Assembly: GCA_032128395.1 (NCBI GenBank)
Contig: JAQBGV010000237.1
Span: 14,764 to 78,763 of the forward strand
Direction of reading: 5' to 3'
DNA length: 64,000 nucleotides
Source: JAQBGV01 sp032128395
Lineage (GTDB): Bacteria; Planctomycetota; UBA8108; UBA1146
The position numbers and the translations under genes are program-made. Every line of letters begins with the position of its first letter. The stretch's first letter is position 1. Shown here in pieces: positions 9,842 through 18,670 of the stretch. The notes under the pieces were generated by a model. The model did not search any database. It saw only the letters and a program-made list of their open reading frames with translations, and had not been told where the DNA came from.

Positions 9842-11443
9842 TTGGCCGAGAACGAGGGCGATCATCGCCGCACTGGTCTCGAACCGGTGCAAGAACAGGT
9901 GCGAGAACCGAACTCGATCCCGTGGCGCACTCTCGGGCTGATCCTGCTGCTCGCGCTCGGCCTGCGCGTCGTCTCCGCCTGGCGCTCCGACGTGATCGGC
10001 GCGGACTCGTACCGGTTCCTCGCCGCCGCAGACTCCTTCAGCGACGGAGACTGGCGCGGGGCGGTTCACGATTCCTATCATCCACTGACCGCGCTGCTCA
10101 TCGCCGGGGTCGATACGGTGCAGCACAGGGTCCTTCCCGCGACCGCCGACTTCTCGATCGACCAGCGCCGCCGCGAACGGGCGGGCTTCTTCGTCTCCAT
10201 CGTCGCCGGATTGCTGGTGGTGTGGCTCGCGATCGATCTCACCGCGCGGCTCTTTCCCGGCGTCTCCCCGGCGGCGGTAGGGATCCTGGCGGCGGTGCAG
10301 CCGTACTTCGTACGCGCTTCCGCGGACATCATGAGCGACGCACTGCATCTCGCGTGCTTCGGATGGGCGCTCCGTTCGGGAGTGATCGCACTGTCGGGGA
10401 CACGCTGGGGTCCGTTCGGAGTGACCGGAGTGGGGGTCGGCCTCGCCTATCTGACGCGCCCCGAGGGACTCCTACTCCTGCCGGCCATCGGTGGAATGTG
10501 GCTGATGGTGCGACCGTGGCCGTGGCGGGTTCTCATCTCACGCTGCGCGTTCGCGGCTGCCACGGTGGCGCTCCTCATCGTTCCGTACGCGGCGTCGATC
10601 GGTTGGCGACTCACCGCGAAGAAGAGCGTCACGGAGTTCCTGGGGATCGAGAGCGGTCTCCCGCCTGGCGCGGTTCCCGGGGGAGGGGTGGTGCTCGGTG
10701 CGGTCGACCTGCCGCTCACCCTCGCTTCGGCGGGGGCGATCATCACCACCTGGTTCACGACCGCGACCGAGTTGATCGGCGTGCTCGTGTTGGTCGGCTT
10801 CACGGTGAGAGTGCGGTCGAAGAGCCACCGCGACACCGGGCTCTTCCTGTACGGGGCGATTGCGGCCGGACTCTGCGCGCTGCTCATCCGATTGCTGATT
10901 CACGTGGAGGATCCCTCGTACCTATCGCGGCGCCACGTGTTCCTGCTCGTGTTCATGTCGCTCCCCTTCGCCGTAGCCGGCTTGCAGGCGCTCTCCGGTC
11001 CGGTTGCGAGCGTCCTTCCGCCCCGTCTTCGCACGAGCTCGTTCGCGCTCGTTCTCGCCCTGGTCGCCGCCGTGCTCGTTCCGAAGGCCACCGCGGCGCA
11101 CCGCGCGGACCAGCGAGCGCAGAGAATCGCGGCTGAGTACATCCTGGAGCACGGGGGACCAGGACAGCGGATCTACACCGATCGAGAGAAGATCGCGTAC
11201 TACGCGGGGGGACAGCTGCTCCCATTGGGTCCTGGGGGGCTGGAGGAGCCGTTCCGAAACCTCGCTGCGGAGCACCGCGCGTGGCTCGTCTTCTACCGCG
11301 AGCGACTCGGGCCGAGTACGGAGGAGATCGATGGTCGTCTCGGTGCCTTGGGAGTTGCGCTGACTCCGCACGGTCGCTGGGACGAACGCGCGTCACGTCG
11401 GCCGAGGCACCTCGAGTTGTATCTGTACGAGAGGTCCGACTGA
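9842..11443 (+). CDS. Polytopic membrane protein, GT39/PMT-like glycosyltransferase
   Basis: About 533 residues with roughly ten hydrophobic membrane segments and a soluble C-terminal tail. The first extracytoplasmic loop carries SDVIGADSYRFLAAAD, resembling the acidic loop of ArnT/PMT-type (GT-C) glycosyltransferases that use lipid-linked sugars; a later HVEDPSYLSRRHVFL segment also fits such proteins. The start TTG 9842 lies 3 bases after the peptidase stop and has only a weak ribosome site, so a later start is possible; the two genes are probably co-transcribed. Donor and acceptor are unknown. The call rests on topology and the acidic loop rather than on a full set of conserved residues. 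Confidence 0.6.
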   Translation: MAENEGDHRRTGLEPVQEQVREPNSIPWRTLGLILLLALGLRVVSAWRSDVIGADSYRFLAAADSFSDGDWRGAVHDSYHPLTALLIAGVDTVQHRVLPATADFSIDQRRRERAGFFVSIVAGLLVVWLAIDLTARLFPGVSPAAVGILAAVQPYFVRASADIMSDALHLACFGWALRSGVIALSGTRWGPFGVTGVGVGLAYLTRPEGLLLLPAIGGMWLMVRPWPWRVLISRCAFAAATVALLIVPYAASIGWRLTAKKSVTEFLGIESGLPPGAVPGGGVVLGAVDLPLTLASAGAIITTWFTTATELIGVLVLVGFTVRVRSKSHRDTGLFLYGAIAAGLCALLIRLLIHVEDPSYLSRRHVFLLVFMSLPFAVAGLQALSGPVASVLPPRLRTSSFALVLALVAAVLVPKATAAHRADQRAQRIAAEYILEHGGPGQRIYTDREKIAYYAGGQLLPLGPGGLEEPFRNLAAEHRAWLVFYRERLGPSTEEIDGRLGALGVALTPHGRWDERASRRPRHLELYLYERSD

Positions 11444-11456
11444 ACAGAGCCGCTGG

Positions 11457-14400
11457 TCAATCCTCGCGCCCCACTCCGAAGTACGTCGCCGCCGGATGAT
11501 GGAACACCAGCGCCGAGACGCTCGCCTCCGGGTCCATCATGTAGCCATCGGTCAATTCGACGCCGATGTGGTCGGCGGGGTGCATCAACCGCCAGAGCTT
11601 CGTCTGCTTGCTGAGGTCGGGACAGGCGGGATAGCCGAACGAGTAGCGCTTGCCGCGATAGCGGGCGCGGAAGAGATCGAGGCGGGAGAGGTCGGCGGGG
11701 TCGGGGAATCCCCACGCCGCGCGGGTCTTCGCGTGAATCCACTCTGCGAACGCCTCGGCGATCTCGAGGGCGAGAACCTGCAGCGTGTGCGCACGCAGGT
11801 ACTCCCCGTCCGCGAGCCACGCATTCGCTCTCTCCCGGACTCCCGAGCCACACGTCGTCACCAGGATCGCAGCTCGGTCGACCGGTTTCCCGTTCCTCGA
11901 CGGTGCGACGTAGTCGCAGATCGAGTGGTAGGGGGATCGCCCTTGGCGCGGGAAGTCGAAAACTTCGTTCCCTCTCTCCGCGGAGTGGAACGTGATCTCG
12001 GTGGGAGTGGAGGAGACGAGGAAGAAGCGCCACATCCCTCGAGGCGTGAGCAGCTTCTCCCGGATGCACTCCTTGAGGAGATCCTTCACCACTCGTTCGA
12101 GTTCGAGTGCCTTCGGGTCGCCGCCGGCCCGCTTCTTCAGGAAGTTCCCGCGCAGGCCGAGGTGTCGGCAGTACAGCATCTGCGGGTTGATGTAGGAGAA
12201 CAGCTCCTCGAGATCGATCCCGACCTCGATGTGTAGATCGAGATCAGGGGCCGGGGGGAGGCTCTCGAGAACGGGAACCTCGGGGGAGCGCTCGGGAAGG
12301 GTGGCGGTCGCGACCGCCGTTTGCGTCATCGTGCTCCCACCCCGCACCAGTCGGGCCTGGTCACGGCGTACTTCTTCGATGAACGCGGGGGCAGAGTCCG
12401 GCGAGAAGAGGGCGTTCGCGATCGCTAGGCCTTTCATCGCGTCCTTCGCGTACACCACCAATGCATCGGTCGCTGCGGCGATGCGGTTCGCGGTGAAGCG
12501 TTCCGAGAGCGCCGCTCCGCCGACGAGGATCGGAACGTCGATCCCCGCGCGCGAGAGATCCTCCACGGTGACGACCATCTGCTGTGCCGACTTGACGAGC
12601 AGACCGGAGAGCCCGATCGCGTCGGGGCGATGCTCGAGCGCCGCTTCGATCAGCGCGGCCGGGGGCACCTTGATCCCCAGGTTGATCACCTTGTACCCAT
12701 TGTTCGAGAGGATGATCTGCACCAGGTTCTTACCGATGTCGTGGACGTCTCCCTTGACCGTGGCCAGGAGCACTTTGCCGCGAGAAGCGGTCTCGTGCCG
12801 TTCCATCTTCGGTTCGAGGAACGCGACCGCCGCCTTCATCGCCTCCGCGCTCTGGAGGACCTCGGCGACGATCAGTTCGTTGGCGTTGAAGAGCCGTCCG
12901 ACCTCCGCCATCCCGGCCATCAATGGCCCGTTGATCACTTCGAGGGGTCGGTCCCCGCGGTCGAGGCAGATCTGGAGCCCCTCGATGAGACCTTCCTTCG
13001 TCCCATCGATAACGTTCCTCGCCAGCCGCTCGTCGATGGGGAGGTCGAGGAGAGGAGAGCGCTCCGCTACCTTCGTCGATCGACCGCGGAAGTGCTCGGC
13101 GAACGCGTTGATCGGGTCGTCGCTCCGCTGGTAGATCAAGTCTTCGCAGAGCCGCCGTTCCTCTTTCGGGATCGCGGCGTAGCGCTCGAGTTTCTCGGAG
13201 TTCACGATCGCCATCGCGAGGCCGGCCTGTACGCAGTGGTACAGGAAGACGCTGTTCAGCACCTCGCGCCCCGCGGGGGGGAGGCCGAAGGAGACGTTCG
13301 AGATTCCGAGGATCGTGTGGCACTGGGGCAACCGATCGACGATCGCGCGGACCCCCTCGATCGTCTCCGCCGCGGACGCAGTGTACTTCGTGTCCCCGGT
13401 CCCGACCGGGAAGACGAGCGGATCGAAAATGATGTCCCCGGGTGCGATCCCGTACTTCTGGGTCAGGAGCTCGTAGCTCCTCTCGGCGATGGCGAGCTTC
13501 CTCTGCCGCGTGATCGCCATGCCGTCTTCGGGATCTTCATCGATGCAACCGACGACCAGCGCTGCGCCGTAGCGCCGGGCGAGCGGAACGACCAGCTCGA
13601 ACCGCTCCTCCCCATCCTCGAGGTTGATCGAGTTGATGATCGACTTCCCCTGGGCGAGCTCGAGGGCGGCCTCGATCACCGTGGCGTCGGTGGAGTCGAT
13701 CATCAGCGGCAACTTGACCATGCGGGTGACGAGCGAGAGGAAGCGGACCATGTCTTCGTGCTCGTCACGATCGGGGTCCGCCATGCAGACGTCGAGAATG
13801 TGGGCGCCCCCGCGTCCCTGTGCGCGGCCGATCTCCGCGCCCCGCTCGTAGTCCCCGCGCTTGATGAGATTCTTGAACCGCCGACTCCCGATGACGTTCG
13901 TTCGTTCCCCGACGATCAGCGGATAGCTCCCCTTCTCGATGACGAGCGCATCGATTCCGCTGACGACAGAGCGAGTCTTCGGCTCGAACTTGCGGGGAGC
14001 GAGACCCTCGACCGTGGCCACGATCGCCGCGATGTGCGCCGGCGTCGTGCCGCAGCAGCCGCCGACGAGGTTCAACCACCCCGATTCGGCGAAGTGACGG
14101 AGCGTCTTCGAGAGGATTTCGGGGGTCTCCTCGTACTGTCCGTCATGGTCGGGGAGGCCCGCGTTCGGATAACACGAGACGGGAAAAGGACTGATCTCCG
14201 ACATGGTGCGCAGGTGGTCGGTCATGAACCGTGGCCCCGTGGCGCAGTTCAGTCCGACGAAGAGAGGTCGGATGTGTTCGATGGCGGCGTGGAACGCCTC
14301 GACCCCCTGGCCGGCGAGCATCGTGCCCATCGGTTCGATCGTCTGAGACAGCCCGATCGGCCGCTCGATGCCGGTGTCCTGGTACGCATCGAGAATGCCG

Positions 14401-14924
14401 AGGTACCCTGCCTTGAGGTTCGAGGTGTCCTGCACCGTTTCGAGGACGAGCACGTCGACCCCCCCGCGGAGCAGCCCGCGCGCCTGCACGCGATAGTGCT
14501 CGCGCATCTCGGCGAAGGAGAGCCCGCCGGTAACGGTCAGGGTGCGGGTGGTCGGTCCCATCGAACCGAGGACCCATCGCGGCCAGTCCGCGGCGGAGAA
14601 CTCATCGGCGGTCTCCCGGGCGATCACCGCGGCGAGGCGGTTCAACTCTTCCGCAGCATCGGCGAGCCCGTACTCGGCGAGGACGAGGGGGGTCGCGCCG
14701 AACGTGTTCGTCTCGGTGCAATCCGCGCCCGCCGCAAAATATTCGCGATGGATCTCGCGGATGACATCGGGGCACGTTCGGACGAGGTTCTCGTTGCAGC
14801 CGGCGAGCTCTTCCCCACCGAAGTCCTCGGAGGTGAGCGATCGATCCTGGATCGCAGTCCCCATCGCCCCGTCGATGACGAGGATGCGGCGGGCGAGCGC
14901 GTCGAGGAAGAGTTCGGAGATCAC
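11457..14924 (-). CDS. metH: Cobalamin-dependent methionine synthase
   Basis: A 1155-residue enzyme transferring a methyl group from methyltetrahydrofolate via B12 to homocysteine. All four modules are visible in order: homocysteine S-methyltransferase ([10 protein letters not shown]; zinc cysteines in [10 protein letters not shown] and GGCCGTTP), pterin-binding domain ([13 protein letters not shown]), B12-binding region with the cobalt-ligand motif [12 protein letters not shown] and downstream GLSGLLVKS and VGGAALS, then the AdoMet-dependent reactivation domain ([12 protein letters not shown]). Size is normal for the family. GTG 14924 is used because the frame upstream has only unrelated sequence overlapping the next gene; no good ribosome site is seen. 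It lies 50 bases downstream of the small gene at 14975 on the same strand. I see no cobalamin or SAM riboswitch. Confidence 0.96.
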   Translation of the reverse strand: MISELFLDALARRILVIDGAMGTAIQDRSLTSEDFGGEELAGCNENLVRTCPDVIREIHREYFAAGADCTETNTFGATPLVLAEYGLADAAEELNRLAAVIARETADEFSAADWPRWVLGSMGPTTRTLTVTGGLSFAEMREHYRVQARGLLRGGVDVLVLETVQDTSNLKAGYLGILDAYQDTGIERPIGLSQTIEPMGTMLAGQGVEAFHAAIEHIRPLFVGLNCATGPRFMTDHLRTMSEISPFPVSCYPNAGLPDHDGQYEETPEILSKTLRHFAESGWLNLVGGCCGTTPAHIAAIVATVEGLAPRKFEPKTRSVVSGIDALVIEKGSYPLIVGERTNVIGSRRFKNLIKRGDYERGAEIGRAQGRGGAHILDVCMADPDRDEHEDMVRFLSLVTRMVKLPLMIDSTDATVIEAALELAQGKSIINSINLEDGEERFELVVPLARRYGAALVVGCIDEDPEDGMAITRQRKLAIAERSYELLTQKYGIAPGDIIFDPLVFPVGTGDTKYTASAAETIEGVRAIVDRLPQCHTILGISNVSFGLPPAGREVLNSVFLYHCVQAGLAMAIVNSEKLERYAAIPKEERRLCEDLIYQRSDDPINAFAEHFRGRSTKVAERSPLLDLPIDERLARNVIDGTKEGLIEGLQICLDRGDRPLEVINGPLMAGMAEVGRLFNANELIVAEVLQSAEAMKAAVAFLEPKMERHETASRGKVLLATVKGDVHDIGKNLVQIILSNNGYKVINLGIKVPPAALIEAALEHRPDAIGLSGLLVKSAQQMVVTVEDLSRAGIDVPILVGGAALSERFTANRIAAATDALVVYAKDAMKGLAIANALFSPDSAPAFIEEVRRDQARLVRGGSTMTQTAVATATLPERSPEVPVLESLPPAPDLDLHIEVGIDLEELFSYINPQMLYCRHLGLRGNFLKKRAGGDPKALELERVVKDLLKECIREKLLTPRGMWRFFLVSSTPTEITFHSAERGNEVFDFPRQGRSPYHSICDYVAPSRNGKPVDRAAILVTTCGSGVRERANAWLADGEYLRAHTLQVLALEIAEAFAEWIHAKTRAAWGFPDPADLSRLDLFRARYRGKRYSFGYPACPDLSKQTKLWRLMHPADHIGVELTDGYMMDPEASVSALVFHHPAATYFGVGRED

Positions 14925-14974
14925 GGCAGCCGATTCGGGTCTTTGGGCGGAGGAGCGCGAGTCAACGAACGACC

Positions 14975-15301
14975 TCAAACGCCCTGCTTCCGGAGCTTCT
15001 TCACCTCGTGGATGATGTCCTTGTACAAGGCGAAGTAGGCGCTCTCCTTCGGGTCCCCGTAGGTGATTGCGTTTCGGGAACTCTGGTTGATCTCTTCGAC
15101 CTGGGCTCGGTTCCACCCCTTCGACAACCCGTCGAGCTGGGTGAAGAGCCTCCGAGTCCGATCGAGCCACTTCGCCAGGTTCGGGGTCCCGGAGGAGCCC
15201 CCGTGTTCCTCGGCGTCCCCGTCGAATTCCGCGGAGACTCCCTCGATGAGGATCTTCGCTTGCTCGACCACCAGCTTCCGGTATCCGGACTTTTCCGCCA
15301 T
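14975..15301 (-). CDS. Small conserved-looking hypothetical protein
   Basis: A 108-residue, mostly helical soluble protein (MAEKSGYRKLVVEQAKILI near the start, ending DIIHEVKKLRKQGV). I do not recognise the family. The start ATG at 15301 is well supported by AGGAGG seven to eight bases upstream; an in-frame upstream start would add 19 residues without a better site. It stands directly before metH on the same strand and may be transcribed with it, though nothing in the sequence ties it to methionine metabolism. Confidence 0.6.
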   Translation of the reverse strand: MAEKSGYRKLVVEQAKILIEGVSAEFDGDAEEHGGSSGTPNLAKWLDRTRRLFTQLDGLSKGWNRAQVEEINQSSRNAITYGDPKESAYFALYKDIIHEVKKLRKQGV

Positions 15302-15380
15302 CGGGCCTCCTCGGAGCATGGACTCGGTGAGGATAGGGGCGGGAAGGCGAGGCGACAAGCGTGCGCGAGGCGGAATCGAC

Positions 15381-15866
15381 TTATTCCTCGATCTTCAGAG
15401 CGCGTTCGATCCGGTCGAGGCGGCGCAGCTCCTCGGCGCGCCCTTCCTCGAGCTCGCGTAATCGGTCTCCGAGATCGGCGATCCGCCGGCCGTCGTCGAT
15501 TCCCGCTTGCTCGAGCGACTCGAGCCGGGTGCGCACCCGCTCGAGTTCGGATTCGAGCTCGGCGACGTGTTCGAGGCCTCCTTCGGCCTCCTGAAGTCGA
15601 GTCTCCAATTCGCGGGAGGTCTGCTCGAGGGCGGAGAACTGCTCCTCGCGGGTGGCGTCGCGCGCTCGGAGCATTTCGATGGCAACGCGATTCTCTTCGA
15701 TTCTCGCGCCGAATTTCGTCGTCACTTGCTCTTGTCGGTCCAAGCGTACCCCGGCCTCGTCGATCGCTCGGTCGAGGCGGGAATCCTGAGATCCGAGCCA
15801 GAACCCGAGCGCGATGAGACCGACGAGGACGACGATGAAGCTGGAGCGTTCGAGGGTCCGGAGAAT
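15381..15866 (-). CDS. Membrane-anchored coiled-coil protein, likely AUU start
   Basis: About 161 residues: one N-terminal membrane segment (FIVVLVGLIALGFWLGS) followed by ~130 residues of charged heptad-like coiled coil (LRARDATREEQFSALEQT, LERVRTRLESLEQAG). No catalytic motif is present; proteins of this form usually serve as scaffolds or envelope tethers. Start choice is unusual: no ATG, GTG or TTG lies near the membrane segment, but an ATT at 15866-15864 sits seven bases after a strong GGAGGAGAGGAG site. The alternative is a TTG ~30 codons further upstream without a ribosome site. The frame is open well beyond, to 16112, but that part looks non-coding. Confidence 0.6.
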   Translation of the reverse strand: MLRTLERSSFIVVLVGLIALGFWLGSQDSRLDRAIDEAGVRLDRQEQVTTKFGARIEENRVAIEMLRARDATREEQFSALEQTSRELETRLQEAEGGLEHVAELESELERVRTRLESLEQAGIDDGRRIADLGDRLRELEEGRAEELRRLDRIERALKIEE

Positions 15867-16047
15867 CGGGGTCTCCTCTCCTCCCGGGGCGAGCGGGTGG
15901 CGGAGAGGAATTCGAACCGACCGCGCTCGGCAGAGCAATGCCGGTTCTGGAGACGGTGCGTCCCCGGAGACTCCAGCGAGGGCCTCTCGCCGCGCATCCC
16001 CAGGGACGCACCTCCTGGCTTCCGGTGCGAGCAGAACGAGCGATGCG

Positions 16048-17133
16048 CTAGTTCTCGATCGTTGCCTTCTTGTACTCGCCGAGGAACGCACGCTCGGGCT
16101 TGTGTCCAGCACTCATGCGGTCCATCGAGACCTTCCGAATCGCGCCGGTCTCGTCGAGATGCATGGTGCCGCGGGTCGCCTCTGGCTGTCCGGCTTGGAC
16201 GCGGGCCTGGGTCGTGACGAGCTGCGCCTCTCCGACGAAGCGAAGCTCTTGGATCGAGGTCTCTCCCATGTTGTTGAGATAGAACTCCCGGTAGCACTCG
16301 AGCGTGGGGTCCCAGATCAGATAGGAGAGTCCCTCGTAGGTAAAGACCCCCTCGGGCCCGACGGACGGATCGCCCAGCATGTGCATCTGGATCGCGGCGC
16401 CGCCGAAGATCGACTGGATCGACTCCCTGCCCGAGATCTTCATCGGCTCCATCCCAGGCATCATGCTGAACTCGCCCGTCATGGAGTAATCCCCTGCCAT
16501 CCCCGAGAGCTTCTTCATCGCCGGAGACTCGGGCGTTCCGGGCATGAATGCCGCGGACCACTCCTGCGCGCTGATCTCGTACCCCTGCTTGCACTTCTTG
16601 CTCGTGCCCTCGACGATGGTCTCGAACGCTTTCGCTCCCGTTGCCCCTTGCCACAAGAAGCTCTGCTGGTCGCCGTCGAACGTCGTGATGCTTCGGTTGA
16701 CGGTCGGTACGCCGGCCTCGGTCGTGGTCGCAAGGACGACGAGGGTCGAGTCGTCGATCCACGAAACCGTGTCGCTCACCTCGAGTTCGCCGGTGTTCCC
16801 GATGCTGTACGAGACGAGTTTCTTGAGGCCGGGATCCCACCCGTAGAAGGAGCGAAAGACCATCGCGGGCATCTCTGGCCCGAACTCGACTTTCATTTCC
16901 GACTGGATGAACTGGTTCGCCAGAACGGGTTTGACCGTGGTCTTCGAGGTCCACGGCATCGGGGCGGGCATCCCCGGCATCTTCACGCTCCCGGAGCCTT
17001 CCCAATTCCCGATCGATGTCTCGAACTTTGCAAGCTCGGGGGCCAGCCGGACATTCGCCCCTTCGCTTTGAGCGTGAGCGATGGCAGGAATCCCGAGAGT
17101 GAGAACGGCGAGACAGGCCACGAGTGTGCGCAT
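16048..17133 (-). CDS. Secreted DUF1579-like protein with two copies of the domain
   Basis: A 361-residue exported protein with a clear signal peptide (MRTLVACLAVLTLGIPAIAHA, cleavage after AHA). The mature part has two related halves. The first begins APELAKFETSIGNWEGSG and contains FRSFYGWDPGLKKLVSY; the second begins PAMKKLSGMAGDYSMTGEF and contains FTYEGLSYLIWDPTLECY. This G-x-W-x-G opening followed by a YD/WDP segment is the pattern of DUF1579, a beta-rich domain common in planctomycete-type secretomes and of unknown function. ATG start at 17133 is preceded by AAAGAGG. It is transcribed away from the Shedu-like gene. Methionine-proline-glycine clusters (MPGMPAPMP, MMPGMEPM) are notable in both halves. 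Confidence 0.75.
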   Translation of the reverse strand: MRTLVACLAVLTLGIPAIAHAQSEGANVRLAPELAKFETSIGNWEGSGSVKMPGMPAPMPWTSKTTVKPVLANQFIQSEMKVEFGPEMPAMVFRSFYGWDPGLKKLVSYSIGNTGELEVSDTVSWIDDSTLVVLATTTEAGVPTVNRSITTFDGDQQSFLWQGATGAKAFETIVEGTSKKCKQGYEISAQEWSAAFMPGTPESPAMKKLSGMAGDYSMTGEFSMMPGMEPMKISGRESIQSIFGGAAIQMHMLGDPSVGPEGVFTYEGLSYLIWDPTLECYREFYLNNMGETSIQELRFVGEAQLVTTQARVQAGQPEATRGTMHLDETGAIRKVSMDRMSAGHKPERAFLGEYKKATIEN

Positions 17134-17261
17134 GACACGACCTCTTTCATGTGTTGGCGGGGCTGTGAGGGATGACGATCAGCCGAGATTCTGCCCGCTC
17201 GACCCGGGGAGCGCCAGCGGCGAGGCGGCAGGGTTCAGCCAACAAACGGGCGGTGAAGAGT

Positions 17262-17317
17262 GTCTCAACGCCGCCAGGGGTTGAACCAAGAGTCTCAACG
17301 CCGCCAGGGGTTGAACC
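17262..17317 (+). repeat. Tandem 26-bp repeat, two copies, period 30
   Basis: Two identical 26-base units (17262-17287 and 17292-17317) beginning GTCTCAACGCC and ending GGGGTTGAACC are separated by only 4 bases. Period 30 keeps frame, so if translated they would read VSTPPGVEP twice. A degenerate related stretch (GGCGGCAGGGTTCAGCC) precedes them near 17224. They lie 59 bases before the preferred start of the Shedu-like gene. Too close together for CRISPR. Confidence 0.85.
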
Positions 17318-17375
17318 TGCACTTCTTCTCCCTCACCCTCCCGGCAAGGAGTACACGTTCCCAGGACCCACTATC

Positions 17376-18260
17376 GTGGACACGTGGATTGCGGATGACA
17401 CCAGGTTCGTCCACATCAAAGGGGATGGTGGGATCGAAACGTGCCCGTGGGGGAACCCACGAAAGGTGATTGTCGAGCGCCGTTCACACGGATTTGTTGA
17501 GAATTACGGGTTCCGCAGGGTATATCCGGATGGGGTGATTGCGGAAGAAACATTCCAGTTGCTGGAAGTCTTCGGCTCTACAAACCCAGATGACTTCACC
17601 CCGCAGAGAGCGCGCCAACGTGCAGAGGCGTATGCGACGCATTGGGCGCTCAGCATCATCACGCATGACTCCATCCGCACTGCGACGGAAGTCGGAGGCG
17701 CGATCGATGCGTTTCGTCAAGAGGTCAACAACCCAAGAGCGAGAGAGGAAGACCTCGAGAAGTGCCTTGATGCGCACCCGTGGATGTTGGAGCGGGCTCT
17801 TTCGTGTGCGCAGTACCACTCTCAGGTGAGCATACCAGAGGAACTAATGTCGCGGAGTGACCAGGGTATCCGTCCCGACAAACTCGTGGTGCGCCACGAT
17901 GGACTTGTCGATGTACTTGATCTCAAGAAGGCGACCGTCCGTCTCGTTGTGGGTCGGAAAAACCGGCGGAAAGCTTCCGCGCACGTGTCAGAAGCCGAAG
18001 CGCAGATCGACACCTACATTCGCCTGCTTGAGGAGCCGAATGTGCGGGATTACTTGGCCAACCTGGGGATTCGAGTGCTGCGTCCTCGTGGCCTGCTGGT
18101 CATGGGAAGGCGTCCAGCCCACTTGGACGATTGGGAGGATGTACGAAGCAGACTCGGTGTGTTGATCTACACCTACGACGATGTACTGGACGAACTCGAC
18201 CGTCTGCTCGGGTGGCTCGTCACCATGGAGGGCAGAAGTCCACACGATACGCAGCTATGA
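17376..18260 (+). CDS. Shedu-like PD-(D/E)XK nuclease (SduA C-terminal / DUF4263-like)
   Basis: About 294 residues. The C-terminal ~150 residues show the Shedu nuclease pattern: IRPDKLVVRHDG (first catalytic Asp), VLDLKKA (D-x-K, the second strand), then EAQIDTYIRLL (Q-x3-Y helix) and RGLLVMGRRP at the end. The N-terminal part (EEDLEKCLDAHPWML) also resembles Shedu-family linkers. Shedu (SduA) is a single-protein anti-phage nuclease. Base composition is visibly lower in GC than both flanks, and a tRNA gene with att-like repeats follows, both consistent with transfer. GTG 17376 with AGGA nine bases upstream is preferred; the frame is open to an ATG at 17172 (68 residues more), but that stretch contains the tandem repeat. 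Defence function is inference. Confidence 0.65.
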   Translation: MDTWIADDTRFVHIKGDGGIETCPWGNPRKVIVERRSHGFVENYGFRRVYPDGVIAEETFQLLEVFGSTNPDDFTPQRARQRAEAYATHWALSIITHDSIRTATEVGGAIDAFRQEVNNPRAREEDLEKCLDAHPWMLERALSCAQYHSQVSIPEELMSRSDQGIRPDKLVVRHDGLVDVLDLKKATVRLVVGRKNRRKASAHVSEAEAQIDTYIRLLEEPNVRDYLANLGIRVLRPRGLLVMGRRPAHLDDWEDVRSRLGVLIYTYDDVLDELDRLLGWLVTMEGRSPHDTQL

Positions 18261-18282
18261 GACGTTCTCACTCGCCGTGAAT

Positions 18283-18305
18283 GCACCGGTCTTTCGCACC
18301 GGTGC
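18283..18305. repeat. Hairpin after the Shedu-like gene
   Basis: Perfect 8-bp inverted repeat GCACCGGT / ACCGGTGC around a 7-base loop, 23 bases after the stop codon. There is no following T run, so it is a weak terminator candidate. The arm sequence also occurs in the anticodon arm of the nearby tRNA-Ser gene. Confidence 0.5.
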
Positions 18306-18393
18306 GCTAGTTGTCTCGCCGGACGTTCGCGGAGGTTGAGATCCCCTCTGGGAGGATCTTGAGGTCTTCAAGGTGGTTTCTCAGGGGTTCTCG

Positions 18394-18550
18394 AAAACCG
18401 GTGCTTTCGCGTGACTCTGCCTCTGGCTCTGCCAGATGCCAGGCTCTCCATGTCACTATCTGGCGTTCTCTGGCACTGGCCGAGTCAGAAGCCTCAGAAG
18501 TGAGAATCTCGCGTGACACGGCGACATAGGGTGCCAGAGAGTGCCAGGAA
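18394..18550. repeat. Att-like region: degenerate tRNA-Ser copy and GTGCCAGAGA arm repeats
   Basis: Bases 18394-18421 repeat the tRNA-Ser gene from its anticodon loop through the D arm (AAAACCGGTGC identical, TTTCG for ATTCG, a one-base longer spacer, then ACTCTGCC identical). Between that copy and the tRNA lie short repeats of one motif: GTGCCAGAGA at 18531 directly followed by GTGCCAGGAA at 18541, the exact inverse TCTCTGGCAC at 18467, and further TCTGGC/GCCAGA copies at 18422, 18431 and 18459. Such spaced inverted and direct repeats beside a tRNA resemble the arm-type binding sites of a tyrosine recombinase. No integrase gene is present in the window. Confidence 0.5.
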
Positions 18551-18554
18551 ATGA

Positions 18555-18639
18555 CGGTGGGGGTGGGATTCGAACCCACGGAAGCTCGCGCTTCGCCGGT
18601 TTTCAAAACCGGTGCATTCGACCACTCTGCCACCCCACC
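18555..18639 (-). tRNA. tRNA-Ser (anticodon UGA)
   Basis: On the minus strand the sequence folds as a class II tRNA: acceptor GGTGGGG paired with CCCCACC, anticodon stem CCGGT/ACCGG enclosing TTTGAAA (anticodon TGA), a long serine-type variable arm (CGAAGCGCGAGCTTCCG) and T arm GTGGG-TTCGAAT-CCCAC. CCA is not encoded. It reads UCA/UCN serine codons. Repeats on its 3' side suggest use as an integration site. Confidence 0.97.
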
Positions 18640-18670
18640 CGTGTGTCTTCCGCAGGCAGAGGAGGGGAGA

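Noticed and set aside
12630..15038. An 802-codon + strand open frame opposite metH
   Set aside because: Antisense shadow; the minus strand encodes an unmistakable methionine synthase over the same bases.
14925..15380. Cobalamin or SAM riboswitch before metH
   Set aside because: The sequence upstream on the minus strand is a coding gene with its own ribosome site, and no B12-box or SAM-type core could be found.
17262..17317. Possible CRISPR array
   Set aside because: Only two repeat units with a 4-base gap; no spacer-sized intervals and no cas genes.
17172..17375. N-terminal extension of the Shedu-like gene from ATG 17172
   Set aside because: The ATG has its purine run directly adjacent rather than spaced, the translation is low-complexity and contains the tandem repeat; retained only as an alternative start.
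18311..18529. A 72-codon + strand open frame after the nuclease gene
   Set aside because: No ribosome site and it runs through the tRNA-derived and arm-type repeats, so it is more likely non-coding.
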